In this document: piece after piece, positions 1 to 9,293 of the stretch | How the letters are laid out: each line of letters opens with the position of its first letter | How positions within the stretch are numbered: the first letter of the stretch is position 1 | Assembly (NCBI RefSeq): GCF_018531375.1 | Contig: NZ_JAHBOH010000001.1 | Span: 2,170,001 to 2,234,000, forward strand | Length of the DNA: 64,000 nt | Source of the DNA: Cellulomonas fulva | Lineage (GTDB): Bacteria; Actinomycetota; Actinomycetes; Actinomycetales; Cellulomonadaceae | Direction of reading: 5' to 3' | Position numbers and translations under genes: made by a program | The notes under the pieces: model-generated | What the model was told of the DNA's origin: nothing | The model's database searches: none | The model's input: only the letters and a program-made list of their open reading frames with translations

Positions 1-788
1 TGGTCCTGCTGGTCGTGTGGTGCCTGGGCCCGCTGCTGCTGCTCGCGAAGTTCGCGTTCACGCCGACGCAGGACATCCTCACCGCCCCGATGTTGGTGTT
101 CCCGAACGGGGCGACGCTGGACAACGTCGACCAGGCGTGGAACAGGTACCACATCGGTCAGTACTTCCTGAACACCGTGTGGGTGGCGCTCGGCTCGTGG
201 TTCGTCCAGGTGCTCGTCGCGACGACGGGCGGGTACGTCCTGTCGGTGCTGCGTCCGCGGTGGGCCCGGGCGCTGAACTGGGCGGTGCTGACCACCCTGT
301 TCGTCCCCGCGGTCGTGCTGCTCATCCCGTTGTACAAGATCGTCGTCGACCCGCCGGTCGGGACGACCCTGATCAACAACTACCTCGCGGTGTGGCTGCC
401 CGCGGGCGCGAGCGCGTTCAACGTCGTCCTGGTCGCGCGGTTCTTCGACTCGCTCCCGCGGGAGGTGTTCGAGGCCGCGCGCGTCGACGGCGCGGGGCCG
501 TTCCGAATGTTCTGGTCCATCGTCCTGCCGATGAGCCGGCCCATCGTCGGCGTCGTGTCGGTGTTCGCGGTCATCGCGTCCTGGAAGGACTTCCTGTGGC
601 CCTTCCTCGTGCTGAAGTCCGAGACGGTCAAGCCGCTGTCGGTCTACCTGCAGTCGATGGCGAACGTCGACAAGGGCACGCTGATGGCCGCGCTCGCCAT
701 CTCCACGCTCATCCCGGTGGTGATGTTCCTGGTCTTCCAGCGGATGTTCCTGCGCGGTGCCGGGCTCGGCGGCGCGGTCAAGGGCTGA
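1..788 (+). CDS. Sugar ABC transporter permease, MalG type (5' end outside window)
   Basis: This is the C-terminal 261 residues of an inner-membrane permease of a carbohydrate ABC importer. The frame is open to the first base, so the true start lies upstream. Several hydrophobic segments are visible, and the cytoplasmic EAA loop that contacts the ATPase reads EAARVDGAGPFRMFWSIVLP. The protein ends in GGAVKG, a tail typical of the MalG half of the pair. The binding protein and the MalF partner must lie upstream. It is a different system from the importer at 5849-9293, which runs the opposite way. The substrate cannot be read from this fragment. Confidence 0.9.
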   Translation, partial: VLLVVWCLGPLLLLAKFAFTPTQDILTAPMLVFPNGATLDNVDQAWNRYHIGQYFLNTVWVALGSWFVQVLVATTGGYVLSVLRPRWARALNWAVLTTLFVPAVVLLIPLYKIVVDPPVGTTLINNYLAVWLPAGASAFNVVLVARFFDSLPREVFEAARVDGAGPFRMFWSIVLPMSRPIVGVVSVFAVIASWKDFLWPFLVLKSETVKPLSVYLQSMANVDKGTLMAALAISTLIPVVMFLVFQRMFLRGAGLGGAVKG

Positions 789-789
789 C

Positions 790-819
790 GCGACCGCCCG
801 CTGCTCGGTCGCCGGTTTT
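790..819 (+). terminator. Intrinsic terminator after the permease
   Basis: A 7-bp stem (790-796 with 806-812) has a 9-nt loop and is followed by a short run of T at 816-819. It lies two bases past the permease stop and before hemH. Confidence 0.6.
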
Positions 820-890
820 CTGACACGTCGTCGGGTCGAGATCACGCCGTGGGTGTGCCCGGTTCGGCGGGCGCACCCACGCGGTCCTGC

Positions 891-896
891 GATGAT
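891..896 (+). promoter_or_regulatory. Possible leaderless -10 box of hemH
   Basis: GATGAT sits 6 nt before the GTG at 903, the same spacing as the stronger boxes elsewhere in the window. The first base is not the T of the consensus, so this one is weak. Confidence 0.35.
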
Positions 897-902
897 CGGG
901 AG

Positions 903-2069
903 GTGCACGACGACCTGGCTCTCGACGCCCCCCAGCAGCCCCAGAACCTGACGGCACCGTACGACGCCCTGCTGCTCGCCTCCTTCGGCGGGCCCGACGG
1001 CCCCGACGACGTGATGCCCTTCCTGCGCAACGTGACCGCCGGCAAGGGCATCCCGGACGAGCGGCTGGCCGAGGTGGCCGAGCACTACCACCACTTCGGC
1101 GGGGCCAGCCCGATCAACGGGCAGAACCTCGCGCTGCAGCGCGCGCTGGTCGCCGAGCTCGACCGGCGCGGGCTCGACCTGCCCGTCGTGTGGGGCAACC
1201 GCAACTGGACGCCGTACACCAAGGACGCGCTCGCGGCGGCCCACGCGGACGGGGCACGCCGCGTCCTCGCGCTGGTGACCAGCGCGTACGGCTCCTACTC
1301 GGGCTGCCGCCAGTACCGCGAGGACTTCTGGTCCTCGCTCGACGCGCTCGCGGTCGACCTGGGCCTGCCCGAGGGCGAGCACCCGCTGGTGCTCGACAAG
1401 ATCCGCCCGTACTTCGACCACCCGGCGTTCGTCGCCGCCAACGTCGACGCCGTGGTCGAGGCGCTCGCCCAGGCGCCCGACGCCCGCGTCGTGTTCGTCA
1501 CGCACTCCGTGCCGGACACCATGGAGGAGGCGTCCGGGTACGCGGGCGCGACGTACTCGGAGCAGCATTTCGAGGTCGCGCGGCTGGTCGCGCAGGGCGT
1601 CGCCGAGCGCGGGGGCCGCGCCCCCGAGTGGGACCTCACCTACTGCTCCCGCTCCGGTCCGCCCAGCCAGCCGTGGCTCGAGCCGGACGTGAACGACCAC
1701 CTCGAGTCGCTCGCGGCCGCGGGCGTCACGTCGGTGGTCATCGCGCCCATCGGGTTCGTGTCCGACCACATGGAGGTCGTGTTCGACCTGGACACCGAAG
1801 CGCTCGAGACCGCACGCGAGCTCGGCCTGACGGCCGTGCGCGCGGACAGCGTCGGCGTGCGCGACGTCTTCGTGCGCGGGCTGGTGGACCTGGTCGTCGA
1901 GCGGGCCGCCGCGGCCCGGGCGACCGACGCCGGGCAGCCCGCGCCCGAGCCGGTGCACGTGGGCACCCTGCCCCCGCGGCCGGACGTGTGCGCCCCCGGC
2001 TGCTGCCGCCGCCAGGCCGGCGTGGACTCCGGGCGTCTCGCCGCCTGCGGCGTCGACCCTCGGGCCTGA
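903..2069 (+). CDS. hemH: Ferrochelatase (coproporphyrin ferrochelatase)
   Basis: This enzyme inserts Fe2+ into a porphyrin. In actinobacteria the substrate is coproporphyrin III and the product goes to HemQ, encoded next. The N-terminus begins with the family signature [21 protein letters not shown] central YCSRSGPP and a C-terminal CAPGCCRR supply the cysteines that hold a [2Fe-2S] cluster in actinobacterial ferrochelatases. The product is 388 aa, slightly long because of a tail rich in Ala, Pro and Cys. I chose GTG 903 rather than the earlier in-frame GTG at 849 because it directly precedes the conserved domain and sits 6 nt after a -10-like box. HemQ starts 36 nt downstream, so the two are probably co-transcribed. 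Confidence 0.93.
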   Translation: MHDDLALDAPQQPQNLTAPYDALLLASFGGPDGPDDVMPFLRNVTAGKGIPDERLAEVAEHYHHFGGASPINGQNLALQRALVAELDRRGLDLPVVWGNRNWTPYTKDALAAAHADGARRVLALVTSAYGSYSGCRQYREDFWSSLDALAVDLGLPEGEHPLVLDKIRPYFDHPAFVAANVDAVVEALAQAPDARVVFVTHSVPDTMEEASGYAGATYSEQHFEVARLVAQGVAERGGRAPEWDLTYCSRSGPPSQPWLEPDVNDHLESLAAAGVTSVVIAPIGFVSDHMEVVFDLDTEALETARELGLTAVRADSVGVRDVFVRGLVDLVVERAAAARATDAGQPAPEPVHVGTLPPRPDVCAPGCCRRQAGVDSGRLAACGVDPRA

Positions 2070-2104
2070 GCCCCCACTCCCGCCCCCCAACGGAAGGACC
2101 CGTC

Positions 2105-2809
2105 GTGAGCCACCCCCCGGTCGACCACGAGGAGCTGAACACAGGCGTCCGCTACGCGATGTGGTCGGTGTTCGCGCTCGAGGAGGTCCTGCCCGAGCAC
2201 CCCGACGAGCGGGCGCAGCTGGTGCAGGAGGCGCTGGCCGCGGTGGCCGAGGACAGCGGGCTCGTCGTGCGCGGCTGGTACGACGTGGCGGGCCTGCGGG
2301 CGGACGCCGACCTCATGGTCTGGTGGCACGCCGAGACGGTCGAGCAGGTGCAGGGCGCCTACCAGCGGCTGCGCCGCAGCGACCTCGGCCGCCACCTGCT
2401 GCCGGTGTGGTCGGTGGTGGGCCTGCACCGCGCCGCGGAGTTCAACCGCGCGCACGTGCCGGCGTTCCTGGCCGGCGAGGACCCGGGCGACTACCTGTGC
2501 GTCTACCCGTTCGTCCGCTCCTACGACTGGTACGTGCTGCCGGCCGACGACCGACGCCGCATGCTCGTCGAGCACGGGCACGCCGCGCGGGACTACCCGG
2601 ACGTGCGCGCCAACACGGTCTCGGCGTTCGCGCTTGGCGACTACGAGTGGATCCTGGCGTTCGAGGCCGCGGAGCTGCACCGCATCGTGGACCTGATGCG
2701 CGAGCTGCGCGCCACCGACGCCCGGCTGCACGTGCGCGAGGAGGTGCCGTTCTACACGGGTCCGCGCACCACGCTCGAGGCCTGGGCGGAGCGTCAGCCC
2801 GTCGGCTGA
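2105..2809 (+). CDS. hemQ: Coproheme decarboxylase HemQ (ChdC)
   Basis: This 234-aa protein of the chlorite-dismutase family carries out the last step of the coproporphyrin-dependent haem route, using H2O2 to decarboxylate two propionates of coproheme. The motif [10 protein letters not shown] contains the catalytic Tyr (Tyr134), and EHGHAARDY carries the likely axial haem ligand His157. The true chlorite-dismutase active site is not present. The GTG start follows GGAAGG at a good distance. The longer open frame upstream overlaps hemH and is not needed. The pairing with hemH supports the assignment. Confidence 0.94.
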   Translation: MSHPPVDHEELNTGVRYAMWSVFALEEVLPEHPDERAQLVQEALAAVAEDSGLVVRGWYDVAGLRADADLMVWWHAETVEQVQGAYQRLRRSDLGRHLLPVWSVVGLHRAAEFNRAHVPAFLAGEDPGDYLCVYPFVRSYDWYVLPADDRRRMLVEHGHAARDYPDVRANTVSAFALGDYEWILAFEAAELHRIVDLMRELRATDARLHVREEVPFYTGPRTTLEAWAERQPVG

Positions 2810-2844
2810 CCGGACGCGCCCTCGCCTGGGGCGGCGGCGGGTGC

Positions 2845-2850
2845 CATGAT
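2845..2850 (+). promoter_or_regulatory. Possible leaderless -10 box of the META-domain gene
   Basis: CATGAT ends 7 nt before ATG 2858. If the box is real, the in-frame ATG at 2846 lies inside the promoter and cannot be the start. Confidence 0.4.
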
Positions 2851-2857
2851 CGGGCGC

Positions 2858-3352
2858 ATGCTGCGACTCGTGGGTCGGTGGCGCGTGACGGTGCGGTCAC
2901 GCGGGATGCTCGGTGGGCCGGATGGCGGGACGGACGGCCCGGGGGAGGTGACCCCCGGCCTGCCCGAGGACGACGAGGACCGCACGGCCGAGCTCACGTT
3001 CGACGGCGACGGCCAGGTGTTCGGCTCCGGCGGGGTCAACCGCGTGCGCGGGACGTGGTCGATCGAGCAGGACACGCTGCGGTTCGGGCCGATGGTCTCG
3101 ACGCTCATGGCCGGCCCGGCCACCGCGATGCGCCAGGAGGCGGAGCTGCTGCGGCTGCTGCGCGGTCCGCTAGGCCTGCGCACGCCCGCGGGTGACGCCG
3201 AGACGACCAGCGACCCGCTGCGCGGTCCCGACGGCGCGCCGGAGGGCGCGGCGGTGCCGACCGTCGAGCTCGTCGCGGCCGACGGCGACCGGCTGGTGCT
3301 CGAGCGCCTGGCGGACGACGAGGAGCGCGAGCACGGGCGCGCGTTCGTCTGA
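2858..3352 (+). CDS. META-domain protein
   Basis: This is a small (164 aa) protein of unknown role. The segment from about residue 45 to 105 fits the META/HslJ fold: a glycine-rich strand GQVFGSGGVNRVRGTWS, then LRFGPMVSTLMAGP, then a helix ending in EAELLRLL. The usual GCN turn reads GVN here. There is no signal peptide or lipobox, so it should be cytoplasmic, unlike many META proteins, which are secreted or lipoproteins. It lies downstream of hemQ but probably has its own leaderless promoter. ATG 2846 is the alternative start. The function is not known. Confidence 0.7.
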   Translation: MLRLVGRWRVTVRSRGMLGGPDGGTDGPGEVTPGLPEDDEDRTAELTFDGDGQVFGSGGVNRVRGTWSIEQDTLRFGPMVSTLMAGPATAMRQEAELLRLLRGPLGLRTPAGDAETTSDPLRGPDGAPEGAAVPTVELVAADGDRLVLERLADDEEREHGRAFV

Positions 3353-3409
3353 GGCGTGCTGCCCGACGCGGCGCCGCGCGCGGTCAGGGCTCGCGGTCAG
3401 GGGTCGAGG

Positions 3410-4660
3410 TCAGGGGTAGAGGCCGCGGATCTGGTGCGCCTCCGCGACCCGCTGGACGCCGATCGTGAGGGCGGCCTCGCGCAGCGTGAGCGACTCCGAC
3501 CGCGCCTGGGCCGCGACCGCGTCGTACGACGCGCGCATCCGCTGCTCCAGGCGCTCGGCGATCTCCCGCTCGGTCCACCAGTACGCCTGGTTGGCCTGGA
3601 CCCACTCGAAGTAGGACACGATCACGCCGCCCGCGTTCGCGAGGATGTCGGGCACCACGACGATGCCGCGCTCCGCGAGCACGCGGTCGCCCTCGGTGGT
3701 CGTCGGACCGTTCGCGCCCTCGACGACCCAGCGCGCCTTGACGCCCGCGGCGGTCTCCTCGTCGAGGACGCCCTCCACGGCCGCGGGGATCAGGACGTCG
3801 ACGTCGAGCGTGAGCAGCTCCGCGTTGGACACGGGCTCGCCGCCCGGGAAGTCCGTCAGTCGGCCGCCCTGCGCGACGTGCCGCAGCAGCGCCGCGACGT
3901 CGAGCCCGTCGTCGGCGCGCAGGCCGCCGTCCACGTCGGACACCGCGACCACCCGCGCGCCGCCCTCGTGCAGCCACCGGGCCGCGTGGGTGCCCACCTT
4001 GCCGAAGCCCTGCACCGCCGCCCGCACCTCCGAGAGCGCGACCCCCGCGTCCGCGAGGGCGGCCTGCGTCGCGTGCACCACGCCGCGGCCCGTCGCGGTG
4101 GCGCGCCCCAGCGAGCCGCCGACGGTGAGCGGCTTGCCGGTGGTCACGGCGGGGATCGTGTAGCCGAGGTTGACCGAGTAGGTGTCCATGACCCAGGCCA
4201 TGGTCTGCTCGTCGGTGCCCACGTCCGGTGCCATGATGTCCCGCTCGGGACCGATGATGGGCATGATCTCGCTGGTGTACCGGCGGGTGACCCGCTCGAG
4301 CTCGTCGGCCGAGTACCCGCGGGGGTCGATCGTCACCCCGCCCTTGGCGCCCCCGTACGGGACGTCGACGACCGCGCACTTCCACGTCATCCACATCGCG
4401 AGCGCGCGCACCTCGTCGACGTCCACCGACGCCGCGTAGCGCAGCCCGCCCTTGCCGGGGCCGCGGGAGATGTTGTGCTGCACGCGGTACCCGCGGAACA
4501 GGACGATCTCGCCGGAGTCCCGGCGCAGCGGGACCGCGACGTTCATCTCCCGGCGGGGGGTCGCCAGCATCTCGTGCAGGCCGGGGGAGTACCCCAGGAT
4601 GTCGACGGCGGACGCGAGCTGGGCCTGGGCTGTGGTCAACGGTGACGTCACGCCGACCAC
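3410..4660 (-). CDS. gdhA: Glutamate dehydrogenase (Glu/Leu/Phe/Val dehydrogenase family)
   Basis: This 416-aa amino-acid dehydrogenase interconverts glutamate and 2-oxoglutarate plus ammonia. The N-terminal domain has GPGKGGLRY and PYGGAKGG, the latter carrying the catalytic lysine. The Rossmann domain has the dinucleotide motif GFGKVG. The short type without N-terminal extension suggests a hexameric NAD-type enzyme, though the family also contains Leu and Phe dehydrogenases. Start choice is between GTG 4660 and GTG 4651, and neither has a convincing ribosome site. It ends only 57 bp from the convergent META-domain gene. Three copies of GGTCAGGG lie at 3382-3416 across that gap. Confidence 0.9.
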   Translation of the reverse strand: MVGVTSPLTTAQAQLASAVDILGYSPGLHEMLATPRREMNVAVPLRRDSGEIVLFRGYRVQHNISRGPGKGGLRYAASVDVDEVRALAMWMTWKCAVVDVPYGGAKGGVTIDPRGYSADELERVTRRYTSEIMPIIGPERDIMAPDVGTDEQTMAWVMDTYSVNLGYTIPAVTTGKPLTVGGSLGRATATGRGVVHATQAALADAGVALSEVRAAVQGFGKVGTHAARWLHEGGARVVAVSDVDGGLRADDGLDVAALLRHVAQGGRLTDFPGGEPVSNAELLTLDVDVLIPAAVEGVLDEETAAGVKARWVVEGANGPTTTEGDRVLAERGIVVVPDILANAGGVIVSYFEWVQANQAYWWTEREIAERLEQRMRASYDAVAAQARSESLTLREAALTIGVQRVAEAHQIRGLYP

Positions 4661-4689
4661 TCTGCCATCCCCGCCGCCCGCGCGCGGGG

Positions 4690-5739
4690 TCAGGCGGACG
4701 CGCGCACGATCAGCTCGGGGGCGAAGATCAGGGGCTCGCGCGTGACGGGCTCCCCGTGCAGCTGCGCCAGCAGGCGCCGCCCGGCCGCGCGTGCCATCGA
4801 CACCACCGGCTGCACCACCGTCGTCAGGGGCGGCGTCGTCGAGGCCGCGACGCCGATGTTGTCGTAGCCGACGACCGCGACGTCGCCCGGCACGTCGATC
4901 CCCATCTCCGCGAACACGCTGAGCGCCCCCGCGGCCATGAGGTCCGACGCGATGAACACGCCGTCCACGTCCGGGAACCGGTCGACGAGCTCGCGCGCGG
5001 TCGTCGCCCCGGAGGCGAGCGTGAAGTCGCCGTGCAGGACGGCCTCCTCGGCGAGGCCGGCGGCGCGCACGGCGGAGCGCCAGCCGGCGAGGCGGTCGAC
5101 GCCCGCGGACATGTCCTCGGGTCCGGCGATGGTGGCGAGCCGGCGGCAGCCGCGCTCGATCAGGTGCCGCGCGGCGAGCTCGCCACCGGCGAAGTTGTCG
5201 GTGTCGACGTAGTGGACGTCGGCGGGGTCGACCGACAGGGGACGGCCGACGAAGACGTTGGGCACGCGCGAGGACAGCAGCGCCCGGTCGAGGTCGTCCG
5301 TGCGGTGGTGGGAGACGACGATCGCGCCGTCGACGTGGCCGTTGCGCAGGTAGCGCACGGTCCGCTCGCTCTCGCCCGGCCGGGCGATCACGAGGACCAC
5401 CTGGATGTCGGACTCCGCGAAGGAGGTGCTCAGGCCGTTCAGCGTGCCGGCGAAGAACGGGTCCGAGAGCACGCGCTCGTCGGGCTCCGGCACGACCAGC
5501 GCGATGGAGTCGGTGCGCTTGGTCACCAGCGAGCGGGCGGCGCGGTTGGGCGTGTACCCGAGCTCCTCGACCGCCGCCTCGACCGCGGCGAGGGCGTCGG
5601 GGGAGACCCGCAGCCCGCCGTTGATCGCGCGCGACGCCGTGGAGCGTGAGACACCGGCACGCGACGCGACCTGCTCGAGCGTCGGCGCCAGCGGGCGCTC
5701 GTCGTCGTCGATCACGACGGAGGAGTTCTCGACCACCAT
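4690..5739 (-). CDS. LacI-family transcriptional repressor, likely CebR-like
   Basis: This 349-aa regulator has an N-terminal helix-turn-helix (TLEQVASRAGVSRSTASRAI) and a hinge helix (NRAARSLVTKRTD), followed by a periplasmic-binding-protein-like sensor domain. It lies downstream of, and co-oriented with, the sugar importer at 5849-9293. The operators in front of that importer match the CebR consensus TGGGAGCGCTCCCA. I therefore infer that it represses the importer and is released by a cello-oligosaccharide. The ligand itself is not readable. ATG 5739 follows AGGGA. A strong hairpin separates it from the permease gene, so it may have a separate promoter. Confidence 0.88.
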   Translation of the reverse strand: MVVENSSVVIDDDERPLAPTLEQVASRAGVSRSTASRAINGGLRVSPDALAAVEAAVEELGYTPNRAARSLVTKRTDSIALVVPEPDERVLSDPFFAGTLNGLSTSFAESDIQVVLVIARPGESERTVRYLRNGHVDGAIVVSHHRTDDLDRALLSSRVPNVFVGRPLSVDPADVHYVDTDNFAGGELAARHLIERGCRRLATIAGPEDMSAGVDRLAGWRSAVRAAGLAEEAVLHGDFTLASGATTARELVDRFPDVDGVFIASDLMAAGALSVFAEMGIDVPGDVAVVGYDNIGVAASTTPPLTTVVQPVVSMARAAGRRLLAQLHGEPVTREPLIFAPELIVRASA

Positions 5740-5808
5740 TGGTCCGTTCCCTTTCGGCGTACCGGCCGGACGGGTGCCGGTCGGTGACAGACGGGGCGTG
5801 CGGCCCCC

Positions 5809-5840
5809 GGTCCGGACCCGGCTGCCGCCGGGTCCGGACC
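5809..5840 (-). terminator. Hairpin between permease and lacI-type gene
   Basis: A perfect 13-bp stem (5809-5821 with 5828-5840) has a 6-nt loop and lies directly after the permease stop. It has no T run, as is common at high GC. It would reduce read-through from the importer into its repressor gene. Confidence 0.6.
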
Positions 5841-5848
5841 GCAGGACG

Positions 5849-6763
5849 TCAGCCCTTGACAGCGCCCGCCATGATGCCCGCCACGAGCTGGCGGCCGGCG
5901 AACGCGAACAGGACGAGCAGCGGCAGCGTCATCAGGAACACGCCCGCCATGATCAGCGAGTAGTCCACGAAGTAGTTCTGCTGCAGCAGACGCACCGCGA
6001 GCGGCAGCGTCGGGTTCTGGTTGTTGAGCACGATCGACGGCCAGAAGAAGTTGACCCACTGGGCGACGAACGTGAACAGCGCGAGCATCGCGGCGGCCGG
6101 CCGGGCGGCCGGGAGCGCGATGGCCCAGAACGTCCGGAACATCGACGCGCCGTCGACGCGGGCGGCCTCGATGAGCTCGTAGGGCAGCGCCTCCTCGAGG
6201 TACTGCGTCATCCAGAACACACCGAACGCCCCGACGAGCGACGGCACGATGACCGCCTGCAGGTGCCCGATCCAGCCGAGCTTGGACATCACGATGTACA
6301 GCGGGACGACACCGAGCTGGGTCGGCACGGCCATCGTCGCGATGACGAAGACGAGCAGGCCACGGCGCCCGGGGAAGCGCAGCTTGGCGAACGCGAAGCC
6401 CGCGAGCGTCGAGAACATGACGGTCGACGCCGAGACGACGACCGCGATGATGACCGAGTTCCAGACCGCCTGCCAGAAGCTGAACGACTGCGCGTTCACG
6501 ACTTCCTTGAACTTGTCGAAGATGCTCAGGTCGGGGAAGAGCTGCGGCAGCGCCTTCTGCGCGATCGCGACGGGGTCGGAGGACCCGATCACGAGCGTGT
6601 AGTAGAGCGGCAGCAGCCCGATCAGGACGACGAGGGCGAGCAGCACGTAGATGACGACGTGCGGGCGACGGTCGTAGCCGCCGACCTTGCGGTTGGCCCG
6701 GCGCGCGGCTGCGCGCGCTGCGCCCTTGCCGGCGCTCTGCTGGATGGCGGGGATCGAGCTCAT
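5849..6763 (-). CDS. Sugar ABC transporter permease, MalG/CebG type
   Basis: This 304-aa permease has a polar N-terminus of about 35 residues, then the first membrane span (VVIYVLLALVVLIGLLPLYY) and about five more. The EAA loop reads EAARVDGASMFRTFWAIALPAARP. The C-terminus GIMAGAVKG is typical. It overlaps the upstream permease gene by 4 bp (ATGA), so the two are translationally coupled. It forms the channel with that partner for the binding protein encoded at 7971-9293. No ATPase gene is nearby, as is usual for actinobacterial sugar importers that share an MsiK-type ATPase. Confidence 0.92.
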   Translation of the reverse strand: MSSIPAIQQSAGKGAARAAARRANRKVGGYDRRPHVVIYVLLALVVLIGLLPLYYTLVIGSSDPVAIAQKALPQLFPDLSIFDKFKEVVNAQSFSFWQAVWNSVIIAVVVSASTVMFSTLAGFAFAKLRFPGRRGLLVFVIATMAVPTQLGVVPLYIVMSKLGWIGHLQAVIVPSLVGAFGVFWMTQYLEEALPYELIEAARVDGASMFRTFWAIALPAARPAAAMLALFTFVAQWVNFFWPSIVLNNQNPTLPLAVRLLQQNYFVDYSLIMAGVFLMTLPLLVLFAFAGRQLVAGIMAGAVKG

Positions 6764-7797
6764 GCCGACTTCCTCTGTGCGTCGTAGCGCTGCTTGGCGG
6801 CCTTGATCTCCCGCTTGGACGGTGCACCGGACCCGGTCGCGATCCGCTGGGTCACGAAGAAGTTCACCATCCCGATCGCGAGGATCAGCAGGAACAGCAG
6901 CCAGGCGATGGCCGCGGCGCGGCCCAGGTTGTACTGGCCGCTCCAGCCGGTGTTGTACAGGTAGAGCGTCATGGTGAGCCACTGGCGCGAGGCGCCGCCC
7001 TGGCCGGTGCTGTCGAACACGCGGGGCTCGTCGAAGATCTGCAGGCCACCGATGGTCGACGTGATGACGATGAAGATCACGGTCGCGCGGATCTGGGGGA
7101 TCGTGACCGAGAAGAACTGCCGCACGCGGCCGGCGCCGTCGATGATCGCGGCCTCGTAGAGCTCGCGCGGGACGGCCTGCATCGCGGCCAGGAAGATCAG
7201 CGCGTTGTAGCCGGTCCAACGGAAGTTGACCATCGTCGCGATCGCGAAGTGGCTCGCGAGCGGCGAGACGTGCCACTGCACGGCGGGCAGGCCGATCGCG
7301 GTGAGCCAGCTGTTGATGAGACCGGACTGGTCGGCGAACAGGCGGCCGAAGATCAGGCCCACGGCGACGGGGGCCACGACGTACGGCAGCAGCACGCCCA
7401 TGCGCCAGAACGTCTTGGCGCGCAGGTTCTGGTCCAGCAGCGCGGCGATGAGGATCGCGGCGATCACCTGCGGGATCGAGGACAGCAGGAAGATCGAGAA
7501 CGTGTTGCGCAGCGACTTCCAGAAGTCGGGCTGGCCGAACACGTCGGTGAAGTTCTTGAACCCGACGAAGTCGCCCTGGCCCTGCAGCATCTGCCACTGG
7601 TGCACCGAGACGTACCCGGTGTACAGGATCGGGAACAGCCCCGTGATCAGGAACAGGATGAAGAACGGCGAGATGTACAGGTAGGGCGAGACCTTGACGT
7701 CCCAGCGGCTCAACGTCTGGGAGAAGCCCACGCGGCGGGTCTTCGGGGGGAGCGGGTCGAGCTCGTCCTCCGGAGCGACAGGTGACTTGACGGGCAT
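6760..7797 (-). CDS. Sugar ABC transporter permease, MalF/CebF type
   Basis: This 345-aa permease has about six membrane spans after a 35-residue basic N-terminus. The EAA loop reads YEAAIIDGAGRVRQFFSVTIPQIR. I chose ATG 7797 over the open-frame start at 7827 because GAGGT lies 4 nt before it, while 7827 has no ribosome site. It comes second in the binding-protein, MalF, MalG order seen in CebEFG and related importers. The 173 nt between it and the binding-protein gene contain two strong hairpins. Confidence 0.92.
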   Translation of the reverse strand: MPVKSPVAPEDELDPLPPKTRRVGFSQTLSRWDVKVSPYLYISPFFILFLITGLFPILYTGYVSVHQWQMLQGQGDFVGFKNFTDVFGQPDFWKSLRNTFSIFLLSSIPQVIAAILIAALLDQNLRAKTFWRMGVLLPYVVAPVAVGLIFGRLFADQSGLINSWLTAIGLPAVQWHVSPLASHFAIATMVNFRWTGYNALIFLAAMQAVPRELYEAAIIDGAGRVRQFFSVTIPQIRATVIFIVITSTIGGLQIFDEPRVFDSTGQGGASRQWLTMTLYLYNTGWSGQYNLGRAAAIAWLLFLLILAIGMVNFFVTQRIATGSGAPSKREIKAAKQRYDAQRKSA

Positions 7798-7832
7798 GAC
7801 TACCTCATGACGGCGGGATGTGGGCACGGCGC

Positions 7833-7881
7833 TCGGCGGGAGTGCTGCTCTCGCAGGTACGAGAGTCAGGACTCCCGCCGA
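7833..7881 (-). terminator. Nested hairpin between binding-protein and permease genes
   Basis: The outer stem is 11 bp (7833-7843 with 7871-7881) and encloses an inner 6-bp stem (7848-7853 with 7860-7865). It lies 36 nt before the permease start. It could terminate part of the transcripts or protect the upstream message. Confidence 0.55.
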
Positions 7882-7927
7882 ACGCCGTTCGGGTCCGGGG
7901 GCCGGTCAGCGGACCGGCCTCGCGGCG

Positions 7928-7961
7928 GGTCGGGCGGGGCACCGGGGCGCCCCGCCCGACC
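7928..7961 (-). terminator. Hairpin just after the binding-protein gene
   Basis: A perfect 13-bp stem (7928-7940 with 7949-7961) has an 8-nt loop and ends 10 nt past the stop codon of the binding-protein gene. Such hairpins usually let the binding protein be made in excess over the permeases. Confidence 0.6.
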
Positions 7962-7970
7962 GTCACCGGG

Positions 7971-9293
7971 TCAGAGGCCCAGCGCGCCGAACGCGTCGAG
8001 CGCACCCTGCCACGCGGTCTGCGCGTCGGCCGACTGCTCGACGTCGACCTTGGTGATCGCGTCGGTCACCGTCGTGTGGACCGAGAAGTAGTTCGGGCCC
8101 TTGAACGGGGTGACCTTGATGGCGGCGTAGCGGTTGCCGAAGATCTCACCGACGGGCGCGTCGTTGAAGAACGCGTTCTTCGCGCCGGTCAGCGCCGGGT
8201 CCTGCAGCGCCTCGGTCTGGCTCGGGAACGTACCCGCGTTCTCGAACGCCTTGATCTGGATCTCGGGCGAGGTCAGCCACGCCGCGAGCTCCTTGGCGGC
8301 CTCGGCGTTCGCACCGGCGGCCGGGACCGTCAGGTACGAGCCGCCCCAGTTGCCACCGCCACCGGGGAAGACGTCAGCGACGTCCCAGCCGGTGATGCCG
8401 CCCGAGTTCTGCTCGATCGGACCGGTCATCCAGGCGGGGCACAGCATGGTCGCGAAGCCGTCCTTCTGGAAGGCCGCGGTCCAGTCCTCCGACCACTGGC
8501 CGAGGTGCGCCGAGAGCGCCTGCACCTCGTCCGAGGTGACCGTGTTGTAGGCCTCCTGCGCGGTGGTGTTGTCCGCGAGCGGGACGACCGAGCCGTCCGC
8601 GTTCTCGTAGGCGAACTCCTGCTGGTTGATGAGCGCCTGGTAGATCGCGCCCGCGGAGTCGAACCACGCCGAGTCCGACTTGTCGGCGAACGTCTTGCCG
8701 ACCTTGAAGTAGTCGTCCCAGGTGGCGTTCTCGCCACCGAGCAGCTCGGCGACCTCGGCCCGGTCCGTCGGCAGACCGGCGGCCTTGAACAGGTCGGAGC
8801 GGTAGCAGATGGCCTCGGGGCCGACGTCGGTCCCGTAGCCGATGAGCTTGCCGTCGGCCGTCGTGGCCGGCTTGGTCTTGAACTCGAGCCAGCGGTCCTT
8901 GACCTCGTCGGAGTTCAGGTCGAGGAACTTGTCGCCCGACTGCACGAGCTCGGGCAGCCAGTCGATCTCGATGGCCTCGACGTCGGCGAGACCCGCGCCA
9001 CCGGCGGCGAGCTTCGTCGTGAGGTTGGTGCGGGCGTCCTCCGACTTGGCGGCGACCGTCTGCTTGACCGTGACGTTCGGGTGCGTCTTCTTGTACTCGG
9101 CGAGCAGCTCGTCGGTGTAGCCGAAGTTGTTGAACGTCGCGACGGTGAGCGTGATCGGCTTGCTCGAGTCGCCCGTGGCGCCGCCGGACGTGGCGTCGCC
9201 CGGGTCCTCGTCACCGGAGCAGGCGGTCGCCAGGAGGGCGACGCTCGCGACCCCGGCCGTGACGGCCAGGAACTTGCGGGTGGTCTTGCGCAC
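7971..9293 (-). CDS. Sugar-binding lipoprotein of an ABC importer (CebE-like)
   Basis: This 440-aa extracellular solute-binding protein (family 1) is anchored by a lipid. The signal sequence MRKTTRKFLAVTAGVASVAL is followed by the lipobox LLATAC and a Gly/Ser/Thr-rich linker. The fold shows in TLTVATFNNFGYTDELLAEYKK near the N-terminus and in W-rich stretches such as TGWDVADVFPGGGGNWGGSYL. GTG 9293 follows GGGAG at good spacing; the longer frame from 9332 would put 13 residues before the signal peptide. The upstream operators suggest a cello-oligosaccharide ligand. This is an inference from regulation, not from the protein itself. Confidence 0.92.
   Translation of the reverse strand: MRKTTRKFLAVTAGVASVALLATACSGDEDPGDATSGGATGDSSKPITLTVATFNNFGYTDELLAEYKKTHPNVTVKQTVAAKSEDARTNLTTKLAAGGAGLADVEAIEIDWLPELVQSGDKFLDLNSDEVKDRWLEFKTKPATTADGKLIGYGTDVGPEAICYRSDLFKAAGLPTDRAEVAELLGGENATWDDYFKVGKTFADKSDSAWFDSAGAIYQALINQQEFAYENADGSVVPLADNTTAQEAYNTVTSDEVQALSAHLGQWSEDWTAAFQKDGFATMLCPAWMTGPIEQNSGGITGWDVADVFPGGGGNWGGSYLTVPAAGANAEAAKELAAWLTSPEIQIKAFENAGTFPSQTEALQDPALTGAKNAFFNDAPVGEIFGNRYAAIKVTPFKGPNYFSVHTTVTDAITKVDVEQSADAQTAWQGALDAFGALGL

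Noticed and set aside
3382..3416. GGTCAGGG repeats as a terminator or regulatory array
   Set aside because: They are direct, short and partly inside the end of the dehydrogenase gene, and form no hairpin.
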